The position numbers and the translations under genes are program-made. A DNA stretch of 25,675 nt from an uncultured Clostridia bacterium (GTDB taxonomy: Bacteria > Bacillota > Clostridia > UBA1381): NCBI GenBank assembly GCA_910579415.1, contig CAJTUY010000009.1:16981-42655 (forward strand), in the 5' to 3' direction. The stretch's first letter is position 1; each line of letters starts with the position of its first letter. Shown here piece by piece: positions 15,604 through 23,527 of this stretch. The notes beneath the pieces are model-generated. The model made no database searches. It was given only the letters and a program-made list of their open reading frames with translations, and was not told where the DNA came from.

Positions 15604-16545
15604 TCATATATTCTTTTTTACAGGTTCGCCGAACACAGGCAATCCGTTTTCATCATAATCAAACACTTTCGCTCTCGCATGACGGTTATGGTCATAAAGC
15701 GGATCACCGTTTATCTCCTTATAATTCCTGCTGTGATATATCAGCACATCTCTGCCGTTATCGGTTGTAAAGGAATTATGTCCCGGTCCGTACTGCTCAT
15801 TTTTCTCACTTGTCATGAATACAGGCACATCACTCTTACACCAAGAAATTTTATCCAGAAGGTCGCTGTCCTCATCTGCCCACAGCATACCCATACAATA
15901 TCTCCAGCCCGTATCCGACGCCGAATAGGTAACTATTACCTTTCCATTTCTTACGAGTACGGCAGGTCCTTCGTTTACTTCAAACCCCTGTTTCTCCCAG
16001 TAATACTCGGGTGTACTCAAAAGAAGCGGCTTTGTATCAAGCGTCCATGGATTTCTCATGCGCGCAATATAGATATTTGACGGTCCATGCTCTACTATCT
16101 TCTGCGCCCACAGCGCATACTGAACATTCTTATGCACGAAGGTTGTCATATCCAGTGAAAAGCTTTCAATTCCGACATTTATTCTCCCCAGCTCAATCCA
16201 TTTTCCTGTCATGGGATTTTCACCCCTGCACATTAAAACATACGGTCTTATCTCCCAAATGTCAACCGAATCGCCTGCGGTAAAATAAATATACCATGTT
16301 CCGTCTATATAATGCAGCTCCGGCGCCCAGATATGCGCTCCCATTTCACCTGTTGAATGTTTGCGCCATACAACAACAGAATCAGCCGTTAAAAGCTCAT
16401 TAAGAGTTTTTGCCCTGCGTATTTCAATACAGTCATACTGCGGCATTGAGCCTGTAAAATAGTAATAACCGTCTGTGTGCAAATATACATACGGGTCCGC
16501 CCTCTGATAAACCAGCGGACTGTTATATTCAAAATTTTTGTCCAT
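15604..16545 (-). CDS. GH43 glycoside hydrolase, arabinofuranosidase-like
   Basis: A 313-residue single-domain enzyme with no signal peptide. The GH43 triad is clear: D17 in QRADPYVY (base), D132 in FSLDMTTF (pKa modulator), E192 in VNEGPAVL (acid). H256 in GPGHNSF is the usual metal-site histidine at the propeller centre, and W73-A-P-E fits blade 2. The spacing resembles exo-acting alpha-L-arabinofuranosidases, but the substrate is not certain. It differs clearly from the other GH43-like protein at 1756-2685, so the two are not a recent duplication. AAAGGA lies about 12 bases before the ATG. It has its own promoter right after the pdaB-like gene and is probably transcribed alone. Confidence 0.88.
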   Translation of the reverse strand: MDKNFEYNSPLVYQRADPYVYLHTDGYYYFTGSMPQYDCIEIRRAKTLNELLTADSVVVWRKHSTGEMGAHIWAPELHYIDGTWYIYFTAGDSVDIWEIRPYVLMCRGENPMTGKWIELGRINVGIESFSLDMTTFVHKNVQYALWAQKIVEHGPSNIYIARMRNPWTLDTKPLLLSTPEYYWEKQGFEVNEGPAVLVRNGKVIVTYSASDTGWRYCMGMLWADEDSDLLDKISWCKSDVPVFMTSEKNEQYGPGHNSFTTDNGRDVLIYHSRNYKEINGDPLYDHNRHARAKVFDYDENGLPVFGEPVKKNI

Positions 16546-16582
16546 TTCCGTAACCGTTCCTTTTCATAATCGTACGGAATAT

Positions 16583-16611
16583 ATTATAATCCGAAAATGT
16601 GTGTTTGTAAA
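16583..16611 (-). promoter_or_regulatory. Sigma-A promoter of the second GH43 gene
   Basis: Minus strand TTTACA (16611-16606), 17-base spacer, perfect TATAAT (16588-16583). The -35 box is 3 bases from the stop codon of the upstream pdaB-like gene. Confidence 0.7.
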
Positions 16612-16614
16612 CAC
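16601..16614. promoter_or_regulatory. Inverted repeat over the GH43 -35 box
   Basis: GTGTTT-GT-AAACAC has perfect 6-base arms covering the -35 element, resembling a LacI/XylR-type half-site pair. It lacks the central CG of a cre site. It could be an operator for sugar induction. Confidence 0.35.
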
Positions 16615-17366
16615 TATTTTTGAAATTGTCTGCCTGTATTGTCAATTTTATAATTATCACTATAAATAAGCTCGGAAACAGTTGCAAATTCATATTTACA
16701 TTCCAGCGCCTCCAGAATTTTAGGCAGTACATTTGCTGTTGACTGTGTACCGGTATGTAAAAGTATTATGTCGCCCGCTTCGGTGTTTGTTACGCTTCTG
16801 TCATAAATAGCCTGAGGCTGAGCGTCGCCATAGTCAATTCCGTCCACCGACCATTGAATATATGTCCTGCCGCTTTTATCGGCAGCCCTTACGACTGTAT
16901 CATTATATCCTCCGGACGGCGCGCGCATAAGATACGGCTTTTCACCGATTACCTTTTCAATAGCCGCATCACATTTATCAAGGTCGTTTATTATGCTTTC
17001 CGTACCCATTTTCGTATAATCCGCATGGTTATATGAATGATTGCCTATTTCATGACCGTGTTCTTTAATCTTTAAAATCGCATCAGGGTACTTTTCAACC
17101 CATGTTCCGAGAACAAAAAATGTCGCCTTAACCTCATACTTGTCCAGTGTAGTAAGTATTGCGTCAATATCCTCATCACCCCATGCGCAGTCAAACGTAA
17201 GCGCAATTTTATTATCATCGCGTTCTACGCTGTAAATAGGTACCTCTCTGCCGTTGACCATAAATACGCTTGCCGTACGCGTAAGCGAAAACCACACTAC
17301 GGGTACTGCCGCCGCAATAAGCAGCGCGATAATTATATGCCGCAGCTTAATTACAAAAAAACTCAC
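16614..17366 (-). CDS. pdaB: PdaB-like polysaccharide deacetylase (CE4/NodB)
   Basis: A 250-residue protein anchored by an N-terminal hydrophobic helix (about 10-28) with a NodB domain outside the membrane. Motif 1 is ALTFDCAWGDED (56-66, Asp59), a PdaB-type variant of TFDDG. Motif 2 is H110-S-Y-N-H114 (metal). Motif 3 is MRAPSGGYN (147-155); DGIDYGD and IILLHT follow. YSVERDDNKIALTFD before motif 1 also recalls the sporulation deacetylase family PdaB, which works on cortex or wall glycans during spore formation. The start is GTG at 17366-17364, 8 bases after GGAGG. It lies 71 bases downstream of the RAYT-like gene on the same strand. No sigma-E/G promoter was recognised. Confidence 0.82.
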   Translation of the reverse strand: MSFFVIKLRHIIIALLIAAAVPVVWFSLTRTASVFMVNGREVPIYSVERDDNKIALTFDCAWGDEDIDAILTTLDKYEVKATFFVLGTWVEKYPDAILKIKEHGHEIGNHSYNHADYTKMGTESIINDLDKCDAAIEKVIGEKPYLMRAPSGGYNDTVVRAADKSGRTYIQWSVDGIDYGDAQPQAIYDRSVTNTEAGDIILLHTGTQSTANVLPKILEALECKYEFATVSELIYSDNYKIDNTGRQFQK

Positions 17367-17437
17367 AATGCCGACCTCCTAAAACAGTAATTCTTATTAC
17401 TATTTTATTCCGGTCATTAAGCGTTTATTACTTATTG

Positions 17438-17914
17438 TTACAGCAGCCACGAAGGCAAAGCTGTTGTTCTGGCAGGTTCGTTCCTTTTCGGCGTGTCTGT
17501 TTTTTCCGCAGTGTCCTTCTTTTTAATCGTTCTTACTGTCCGTACCGTATTTTTGACGTCAGATTTCTTAATATTTTTTAAACGTTCTTCTATTTCTTCA
17601 TCCGTTTCCAGAGGCTCGCTCTTAAAACGACCTGCAAACAACTTTCCTTCCCTGTTATGCGTACGGTTAAAATAACGCGCATAGCTTGTGGTTACGGGCT
17701 TCATTGTCATTGAAATACCTCGTATTCCCTCTTTTACCACCAGACGGATTTCTTCCTTTGTAATTTCACATGCATGTACAATTCCCGTCGCAAAATTCTT
17801 CTCAAGAATTTCCCTGAACATTGTTTTATCCTCGTTTGTTCTGTACAGCTCCGCGCCCTTTAATACTATGTAGTAACAGCCGCTTTTACTTATCTTTCTT
17901 GCTTCCCGTGCCAT
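17438..17914 (-). CDS. RAYT-like (Y1 transposase family) protein lacking catalytic residues
   Basis: A 158-residue protein. The start MAREARKISKSGCYYIVLKG and the block YARYFNRTHNREGKLFAGRF, then KSEPLETD, match the Y1/HUH REP-associated transposase family. In active members a SNHVHLL segment supplies two metal-binding histidines; here the aligned stretch reads KEEIRLV, with E55 and R57 in their place. No tyrosine occurs after Y81, so the nucleophilic Tyr is missing too. The tail from about 115 is charged and low in complexity (Lys, Arg, Thr, Glu). It is therefore unlikely to cut DNA but may still bind it, as a domesticated protein. No flanking REP-type repeats were seen. RBS GAGGG is 8 bases from the ATG. 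It may be co-transcribed with the pdaB-like gene. Confidence 0.75.
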   Translation of the reverse strand: MAREARKISKSGCYYIVLKGAELYRTNEDKTMFREILEKNFATGIVHACEITKEEIRLVVKEGIRGISMTMKPVTTSYARYFNRTHNREGKLFAGRFKSEPLETDEEIEERLKNIKKSDVKNTVRTVRTIKKKDTAEKTDTPKRNEPARTTALPSWLL

Positions 17915-17998
17915 TTTATTGTCCCTCCTGATTTTTTTTACTATTACTATTTTACCACATTTTTTGCAGGGACACTAAAACATTTTGATTACAATTCA

Positions 17999-18027
17999 AA
18001 GACAAGTTGGTAATAAAGCATTACAAT
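17999..18027 (+). promoter_or_regulatory. Possible promoter of the Ca2+ ATPase gene
   Basis: AAGACA (17999-18004), 17-base spacer, TACAAT (18022-18027), 43 bases before the chosen ATG. The -35 match is 4 of 6, so this is tentative. Confidence 0.35.
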
Positions 18028-18069
18028 ACAGAATATTTATTAAAGAAAACAATAACAGGAGGATTAGTG

Positions 18070-20658
18070 ATGAAAGCATACCACAACATGACCGCAAAAA
18101 AAGCGGCGGAAGAATTGAAAAGTAATCTGAAAAGCGGTCTTACTACCGAAGAGGCTCGAAAACGTCTTGAAAAATACGGCAAAAACGAACTCGCAGAGAA
18201 AAAGAAAAAAAATATATTTGTAAAATTTATTGAGCAGTTCAACGACTTTATGATAATTATACTGCTTGCGGCAGCGGCAGTATCATTTTTTACTTCTATA
18301 ATGCAGGGCGATGCAGACATTACCGAGCCTGTCATAATTCTTGCAATAGTTGTTCTTAACGCGCTTTTGGGAGTTATACAGGAAAAACGCGCCGAAAAAA
18401 GTCTGGAGGCTTTAAAAAAGCTTTCCTCCCCTCATGCATGCGTTTTAAGAAGCGGTAACGAACTTAATATCAATGCTTCAAATGTAGTGCCGGGTGATAT
18501 TTTAGTAGTATCGGCAGGCGATTTGGTAGCCGCCGACTGCCGTCTGATTTCCTCAAACAATCTTACGGTTGACGAATCTGCTCTTACAGGAGAAGCATTG
18601 AATGTCGAAAAAGATGCGGAGCTTATTTTAGATGAATTCGCCCCTCTTGGCGACAGAAAAAATCTGCTTCTCGCCTCCACATCCGTAACAAGCGGAAAAG
18701 GAATTGCCATCGTAACAGGCACAGGCATGAATACTGAAGTAGGAAACATCGCCACAATGCTGATTACCGATGAGGAGGAACAGACACCGCTCCAGAAAAA
18801 GCTTGCCGACACCGGCAAAACGCTCGGCATTGCAGCGCTGTTTATCTGCCTTGTTATATTCGTTGTAGGTCTGTTTCTGCACCTTCCGCCGTTTGATATG
18901 TTTATGACTGCCGTTTCTCTTGCCGTAGCTGCAATCCCGGAAGGTCTTCCTGCAATCGTTACTATAATGCTTGCGCTCGGCGTAATGCGAATGTCCAAGC
19001 ACAATGCAATTATACGCAATCTGCCGTCAGTTGAAACTCTCGGAGGCGCGTCTGTTATATGCTCCGATAAAACAGGCACCCTCACTCAAAATAAAATGAC
19101 GGTTTCAACCACATATACACAGGATGACAAAATGTTGTTCAAGTTATGCGCTATGTGCTGCGACAGCCATGACGGTCACCAAAATCCAACCGAAAACGCA
19201 CTTTTAAGTGCAGCTAAGGAATACGGCTTCGACAAGACTGAACTTGACAAACGCATGCGTCGTGTGGACGAAATCCCATTTGACTCCGTAAGAAAACGCA
19301 TGACCACCCTTCACCGTGATATTAAAGGCTATAAAACCATCGTCAAAGGCGCTGTCGAATTTGTACTGCCGCTGTGCCGAAGCATAAATAACGGCAGCGG
19401 CGTTATTCCTATGTCAAGCCAGACACGGCGTAAGATTATGTCCGAAAATACACGCATGACCTCCGAAGGGCTTCGCGTAATAGCCGTATGCTACCGCGAT
19501 GACAGCGCCAAAGAGGAAATCAACGAAAACAATATGATATTTATGGGACTTGTCGGTATTGAAGACCCTCCGCGTCGTGAGGCTCTGACTGCTGTTGAGC
19601 AGTGCAAAAAAGCCGGCATACGTCCTGTTATGATAACAGGCGACCATGCAGGCACAGCCCTTTCTATCGCGCGCAGAATAGGTATTGCGCGTCTGAGTTC
19701 CGAAGTTATGACAGGCGAAGACCTTGACAAAATCTCCGAAACAGAACTGATACATACCATCAATAAATACAGTGTTTTTGCGCGCGTTACCCCAAGCCAC
19801 AAAATGAAAATTGTTAAGGCTCTGAAAGCAAACGGCGAAATTGTAGCCATGACCGGCGACGGTGTAAACGATGCACCTGCGCTTTGCGCCGCTGATATTG
19901 GATGCAGCATGGGAATTACAGGCACAGATGTTGCAAAATCCGCGTCAGATATGGTGCTTACAGATGATAATTTTGCTACAATTGTATATGCTGTCCGCGA
20001 GGGAAGAAGCATTTTTGCAAACATTAAAAAAGCGGTTCAGTTTTTGCTGTCAAGCAATATAGGTGAAATCCTTACTGTATTCGGCGGAATAGTATTTACT
20101 CAGGTATCTCCGCTTACAGCCATTCAGCTTTTATGGGTTAATCTTGTTACCGACTCGCTTCCGGCTATTGCTCTTGGTCTTGACGCTCCCGAAAAGGACA
20201 TTATGGAAAAAAAGCCGCGCTCACCGAAAAAAGGACTGTTTGCAGACGGTTTATGGGCTTCCATAATATTTGAAGGACTTATGATAGGCGCACTCGCTCT
20301 TTTAGCCTTTTCGCTCGGCACAAATGTATTCGGAGATATTATAACAGGCAGAACAATGGCATTTGCCGTACTGAGTATTTCACAGCTTGTACACGCATTC
20401 AACATGAGAAGCGAACACTCCGTTATAAAAGCGGGTCTTTTTAAAAACCCTTATCTTGTACTGTCATTTATAGCAGGACTTATATTAGAAGTATCCGTTA
20501 TTTCAGTACCGTATCTTGCAAACATTTTCGGAGTTGTTCCGCTCGGGGTTTTAGGCTGGATAACAGTTGCAGTGCTGTCCGTAATGCCGCTTGTTATCGT
20601 AGAGACTCAAAAGCTTATATCCTTCGCTCTTCACATTGACAGACATAACGACAAATGA
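18070..20658 (+). CDS. P-type Ca2+-transporting ATPase (type IIA)
   Basis: An 862-residue cation pump of SERCA/PMCA type that exports Ca2+ from the cytoplasm. Order: N-terminal cation ATPase domain, helices M1-M2 (about 58-105), actuator domain with TGE (173-175), M3-M4 with PEGLP (290-294), phosphorylation site Asp333 in CSDKTGTLT, nucleotide domain with KGAVEF, hinge GDGVNDAP, then M5-M10. NIGEIL in M5 and WVNLVTDSLPA in M6 supply the Asn, Glu, Thr and Asp expected of Ca2+ ligands. The start chosen is ATG 18070 after AGGAGGATTAGTG; the frame continues 21 codons upstream without a better site. The feoAB promoter lies in its last codons. Confidence 0.93.
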   Translation: MKAYHNMTAKKAAEELKSNLKSGLTTEEARKRLEKYGKNELAEKKKKNIFVKFIEQFNDFMIIILLAAAAVSFFTSIMQGDADITEPVIILAIVVLNALLGVIQEKRAEKSLEALKKLSSPHACVLRSGNELNINASNVVPGDILVVSAGDLVAADCRLISSNNLTVDESALTGEALNVEKDAELILDEFAPLGDRKNLLLASTSVTSGKGIAIVTGTGMNTEVGNIATMLITDEEEQTPLQKKLADTGKTLGIAALFICLVIFVVGLFLHLPPFDMFMTAVSLAVAAIPEGLPAIVTIMLALGVMRMSKHNAIIRNLPSVETLGGASVICSDKTGTLTQNKMTVSTTYTQDDKMLFKLCAMCCDSHDGHQNPTENALLSAAKEYGFDKTELDKRMRRVDEIPFDSVRKRMTTLHRDIKGYKTIVKGAVEFVLPLCRSINNGSGVIPMSSQTRRKIMSENTRMTSEGLRVIAVCYRDDSAKEEINENNMIFMGLVGIEDPPRREALTAVEQCKKAGIRPVMITGDHAGTALSIARRIGIARLSSEVMTGEDLDKISETELIHTINKYSVFARVTPSHKMKIVKALKANGEIVAMTGDGVNDAPALCAADIGCSMGITGTDVAKSASDMVLTDDNFATIVYAVREGRSIFANIKKAVQFLLSSNIGEILTVFGGIVFTQVSPLTAIQLLWVNLVTDSLPAIALGLDAPEKDIMEKKPRSPKKGLFADGLWASIIFEGLMIGALALLAFSLGTNVFGDIITGRTMAFAVLSISQLVHAFNMRSEHSVIKAGLFKNPYLVLSFIAGLILEVSVISVPYLANIFGVVPLGVLGWITVAVLSVMPLVIVETQKLISFALHIDRHNDK

Positions 20659-20664
20659 TATAAT
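20636..20664 (+). promoter_or_regulatory. Consensus promoter of feoAB inside the end of the ATPase gene
   Basis: TTGACA (20636-20641), 17-base spacer, TATAAT (20659-20664): a complete consensus sigma-A promoter. The -35 is within the last codons of the Ca2+ ATPase gene and the start point is about 25 bases before the feoA ATG. Confidence 0.75.
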
Positions 20665-20670
20665 TATCAT
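20655..20670. promoter_or_regulatory. Fur/DtxR-like operator over the feoAB -10 box
   Basis: ATGATA-TAAT-TATCAT is a perfect 6-base inverted repeat centred on the -10 box. It resembles the core of a Fur box (TGATAATnATTATCA), one base shorter. The position suits repression of ferrous iron uptake when iron is ample. Confidence 0.5.
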
Positions 20671-20695
20671 ATATCAGTCGGAAAGGATAAACGAA

Positions 20696-20944
20696 ATGCT
20701 TACACTTAACGATTTAAAGAAAAATGAAACAGGAATAATAACGGAAATACATCTCACGGGACTTATGAAGCGCCGTCTTATAGATATGGGAGTAACAACG
20801 GGTGCGGCGGTAACTATGCTTCGCGCCGCGCCTTTGGGCGATCCTGTTGAATTTTACATATTAGGCTATAATTTAAGTCTCAGACGCAAAGAGGCAAAAC
20901 AGATTATTATAAAGAGGACGGTGGATAAAAATGCCTGCAACTAA
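20696..20944 (+). CDS. feoA: FeoA, ferrous iron transport accessory protein
   Basis: An 82-residue cytoplasmic SH3-like protein that supports FeoB. GLMKRRLIDMGVTTGAAV (about 22-39) and the ending LGYNLSLRRKEAKQIII are family marks. The start chosen is ATG 20696 after GGAAAGGATAAACGAA; a 20-codon upstream extension overlaps the promoter and the ATPase gene. The 3' end overlaps feoB by 14 bases, which suggests coupled translation. Confidence 0.93.
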   Translation: MLTLNDLKKNETGIITEIHLTGLMKRRLIDMGVTTGAAVTMLRAAPLGDPVEFYILGYNLSLRRKEAKQIIIKRTVDKNACN

Positions 20945-22994
20945 TCTTGGAAAAGAATTCACCTTCGCCCTCGCAGGAAATCCCAACAGCGGCAAAACAA
21001 CCCTGTTTAATGAGCTTACAGGCAGCCATTATGAGGTTGGAAACTGGGCAGGTGTTACGGTTGAACGCAAAGAGGGTATATGCAAATATGTATACCATGA
21101 CCATATAACTCACTTTGATACGCACGAGCATGAAAGTGAACACAAGCATGACGAGGCGCATAACCATATACGCATAGTTGACCTTCCCGGCATATACTCA
21201 CTCTCCCCAAACAGCGCGGAAGAAGTTATAACACGCGATTATATTCTTCGCGAAAAGCCTGATTTGATTTTAAACATAGTAGATGCTACAAATCTTGAAA
21301 GAAATCTATATCTTACCACTCAGCTTGCGGAAATGGGTACTCCGATGGTTATAGCGCTCAATATGATGGACGCATTGGAGGGAAACGGTGTTTCTGTTGA
21401 TGTCCCTGCGCTTCAGCAGGAACTGGGAATACGCATTATGCCAATATCCGCAAGCAAGGGACGCGGTGTGCAGGACCTTGTTACTGAATGTCTTAAAACA
21501 GCTTCTGAGAACAAGCCTCCCGAATGTCCCCTTAAATACGGCACGGATATCGAAAATGCAGCAGCGGATATTCAGACCTGCGAATGTTTAAACCGCCTAT
21601 GTTCGCTTAAACTCATAGAGCATGATGCACGTCTTAAAAGCGATATTAAATGCGAAAAAACACATGCCGCTTTAAAGCAGGCTTCCAAAAATATAGCTGA
21701 TATTGAAACCTACATAGCTGAAAAGCGTTACAGCTTTATTAAATCAGTTACAAAAAAATGCCTCAGCATTACAGGAGAGAATAAACAGGCGTTACGCACA
21801 AGCAAAATCGATTCCATAGTTACTCATCCCGTTTTTGCTATACCTGTGTTTATTTTGATAATGTTTCTGGTGTTTGAAATCACCTTCGGCGCATTTGGCT
21901 CGTTTTTATCAGACCTTGTTGATAATCTGTTTAACGTACGGTTCGCAGGCTTCGCCGAAAAATGCCTTGAAGCAGTCGGAGCCGGCGCATTTGCAAAAGG
22001 TATTGTTGTTGACGGGGCAATTGCCGGAGTTGGCGGAGTTGTAACCTTTTTCCCTCAGATAATGCTTCTGTTTTTGTTTCTGTCTTTTCTGGAGGATTCA
22101 GGATACATGGCGCGTACAGCCTTTATAATGGACAAACTGTTTATGAAGCTTGGTCTTTCGGGCAAATCGTTTGTACCTATGATTATGGGATTTGGATGCA
22201 GTGTTCCTGCAATAATGTCGGTAAGAACACTGGAAAACGAACGTGACAGAAAGCTTACGCTGCTTTTAATTCCGTTTATGTCCTGCGGAGCAAAAATGCC
22301 CGTTTATGCAACATTCACAGCAGCTCTGTTTCCTGATAATGCAGGAATAGTGACCTTCAGCTTATATTTAGCCGGCATATTCCTTGCCATAGTTTCAGGG
22401 CTGATATTCTCAAGAACCGTACTTAAAGGCGAAACTCCGCCCTTTGTGCTTGAACTTCCGCCCTACCGTATGCCTACACTAAAATCTACATTTCACCATA
22501 TGTGGGAAAAGGCAAAGGATTTCGCAATACGCGCAGGAACAGTGCTTTTTGCAGCCAGCGTAATAATATGGTTGCTGCAAAATCTTGATTTTACGCTTCA
22601 TATGACGGTCGACAGCTCACAAAGTATTATAGGTAAAATCGGACAGTTAATTGCGCCTGTATTCATTCCGTGCGGATTCGGCGACTGGCGCGCCGCTGTA
22701 AGCCTTATGTCAGGCTTTGCGGCAAAGGAAGCGGTTGTATCAAGCATGTCCATTCTATACAGCACAGGCGGCGCATCAGGACTTATATCCGCGCTTCAGT
22801 CTTCTTTTACTCCGCTGTCCGCATATGCATTTCTTATATTTGTACTGCTGTACGTACCGTGTATAGCGGCTGTATCAGCGCTGTCAGCTGAACTTAATTC
22901 ACGTAAGCTTACAGTATTTTCAGTTTTATATCAGATAGGTATTGCATATATAATGTCAATGCTGGTATTTCAAATCGGCAGTTTGTTTGTATAG
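20931..22994 (+). CDS. feoB: FeoB, ferrous iron transporter with His-rich insert in the G domain
   Basis: A 687-residue GTPase-linked membrane transporter for Fe2+ uptake. The G domain has G1 GNPNSGKTT (16-24), G2 Thr43 in GVTVE, G3 DLPG (84-87), G4 NMMD and G5 SAS. Between G2 and G3 lies an insert of about 20 residues (55-79) with nine histidines and many Asp/Glu; in most FeoB proteins this is a short turn. The membrane part starts near residue 295 and includes two Gate-type repeats, GFGCSVPAIM and FIPCGFGDWRAA. The two cysteines in GFGCS and SCGAK lie in the pore region. It is the last gene of feoAB; no FeoC was seen. RBS GAGGACGGTGG precedes the ATG. Confidence 0.96.
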   Translation: MPATNLGKEFTFALAGNPNSGKTTLFNELTGSHYEVGNWAGVTVERKEGICKYVYHDHITHFDTHEHESEHKHDEAHNHIRIVDLPGIYSLSPNSAEEVITRDYILREKPDLILNIVDATNLERNLYLTTQLAEMGTPMVIALNMMDALEGNGVSVDVPALQQELGIRIMPISASKGRGVQDLVTECLKTASENKPPECPLKYGTDIENAAADIQTCECLNRLCSLKLIEHDARLKSDIKCEKTHAALKQASKNIADIETYIAEKRYSFIKSVTKKCLSITGENKQALRTSKIDSIVTHPVFAIPVFILIMFLVFEITFGAFGSFLSDLVDNLFNVRFAGFAEKCLEAVGAGAFAKGIVVDGAIAGVGGVVTFFPQIMLLFLFLSFLEDSGYMARTAFIMDKLFMKLGLSGKSFVPMIMGFGCSVPAIMSVRTLENERDRKLTLLLIPFMSCGAKMPVYATFTAALFPDNAGIVTFSLYLAGIFLAIVSGLIFSRTVLKGETPPFVLELPPYRMPTLKSTFHHMWEKAKDFAIRAGTVLFAASVIIWLLQNLDFTLHMTVDSSQSIIGKIGQLIAPVFIPCGFGDWRAAVSLMSGFAAKEAVVSSMSILYSTGGASGLISALQSSFTPLSAYAFLIFVLLYVPCIAAVSALSAELNSRKLTVFSVLYQIGIAYIMSMLVFQIGSLFV

Positions 22995-23028
22995 TATGTA
23001 CAAAATTTGTTTTTTTAACTGTCAATAC

Positions 23029-23057
23029 TTGAAAATCGGTATGATTTGAGTTATAAT
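23029..23057 (+). promoter_or_regulatory. Promoter of the DtxR-family gene
   Basis: TTGAAA (23029-23034), 17-base spacer, perfect TATAAT (23052-23057), 34 bases after the feoB stop. The leader would be about 80 bases. Confidence 0.7.
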
Positions 23058-23086
23058 GATGATATTAAATATTCATTTGAACCAAT

Positions 23087-23126
23087 GAGGGTTTAGAAGT
23101 ATCTTTTACTTCTATGCCCTCTTTTT
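23087..23126 (+). promoter_or_regulatory. Terminator-like hairpin in the leader of the DtxR-family gene
   Basis: GAGGG plus TAGAAGTA (23087-23101) pair with TACTTCTA plus CCCTC (23107-23121), with TT against TG unpaired between, followed by TTTTT. It lies after the promoter and before the ribosome site. The 3' arm CCCTC can pair either with the upstream GAGGG or with the GAGGG of the ribosome site (23135-23139), so two exclusive folds are possible. It could be an attenuator or simply the end of a short RNA. Confidence 0.6.
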
Positions 23127-23146
23127 ATTTATAGGAGGGACTGTAT

Positions 23147-23527
23147 ATGTCTGCATATATTTCAAGCGCACTCGAAGACTATCTTGAAGCTATTTATCTG
23201 CTTTCAGGCTTAAAAACATCTGTAAGAATTACTGACATAGCCGTACAACTCGGTATTTCAAAACCAAGCGTTAACAGAGCTGTAAATTCTCTAAAAAAAC
23301 TGGGGCTTGTATCTCACGAGCCTTACGGCGCAATCATTCTGACTCAAAGCGGACATGAGCTTGGCGAGCAGGTCAGCCGCCGACATATTATGATAAAAAA
23401 GTTCCTTATGAGCGTTCTTAATCTCAGTGAAAGTGATGCTGATAACGAGGCATGCCGCATCGAACACGGAATAAGTCAGAATACGGTAGAGAAAATAGAA
23501 AACTTTATGAAGGACGCTGCCGTATAA
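23147..23527 (+). CDS. DtxR/MntR-family metal-dependent repressor
   Basis: A 126-residue dimeric DNA-binding regulator. A winged helix (about 1-70) includes RITDIAVQLGISKPSVNRAV, the HTH. The metal-binding and dimer domain follows; there is no C-terminal SH3 domain. Likely ligands: D11 and E14 in LEDYLEAIY (as in MntR), the His in RRHIMIKKF, and Cys, Glu and His in EACRIEHGI. Cys at that position is DtxR-like, Asp at the first position is MntR-like, so Fe2+ or Mn2+ cannot be decided from sequence. Its place right after feoAB suggests iron control. The RBS GGAGGG is 7 bases before the ATG. Confidence 0.9.
   Translation: MSAYISSALEDYLEAIYLLSGLKTSVRITDIAVQLGISKPSVNRAVNSLKKLGLVSHEPYGAIILTQSGHELGEQVSRRHIMIKKFLMSVLNLSESDADNEACRIEHGISQNTVEKIENFMKDAAV

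Noticed and set aside
15546..15659. Short plus-strand frame after AAAGGAGG
   Set aside because: The ATG is 26 bases from the ribosome site and the frame is antisense to the end of the GH43 gene.
16601..16614. GTGTTTGTAAACAC as a terminator of the pdaB-like gene
   Set aside because: The loop would be only two bases and no T-run follows; a role as operator fits its place on the -35 box better.
17386..17401. Inverted repeat AGTAAT-TCTT-ATTACT upstream of the pdaB-like gene
   Set aside because: Six-base AT-rich arms without a T-run or a clear promoter nearby; too weak to call an operator or terminator.
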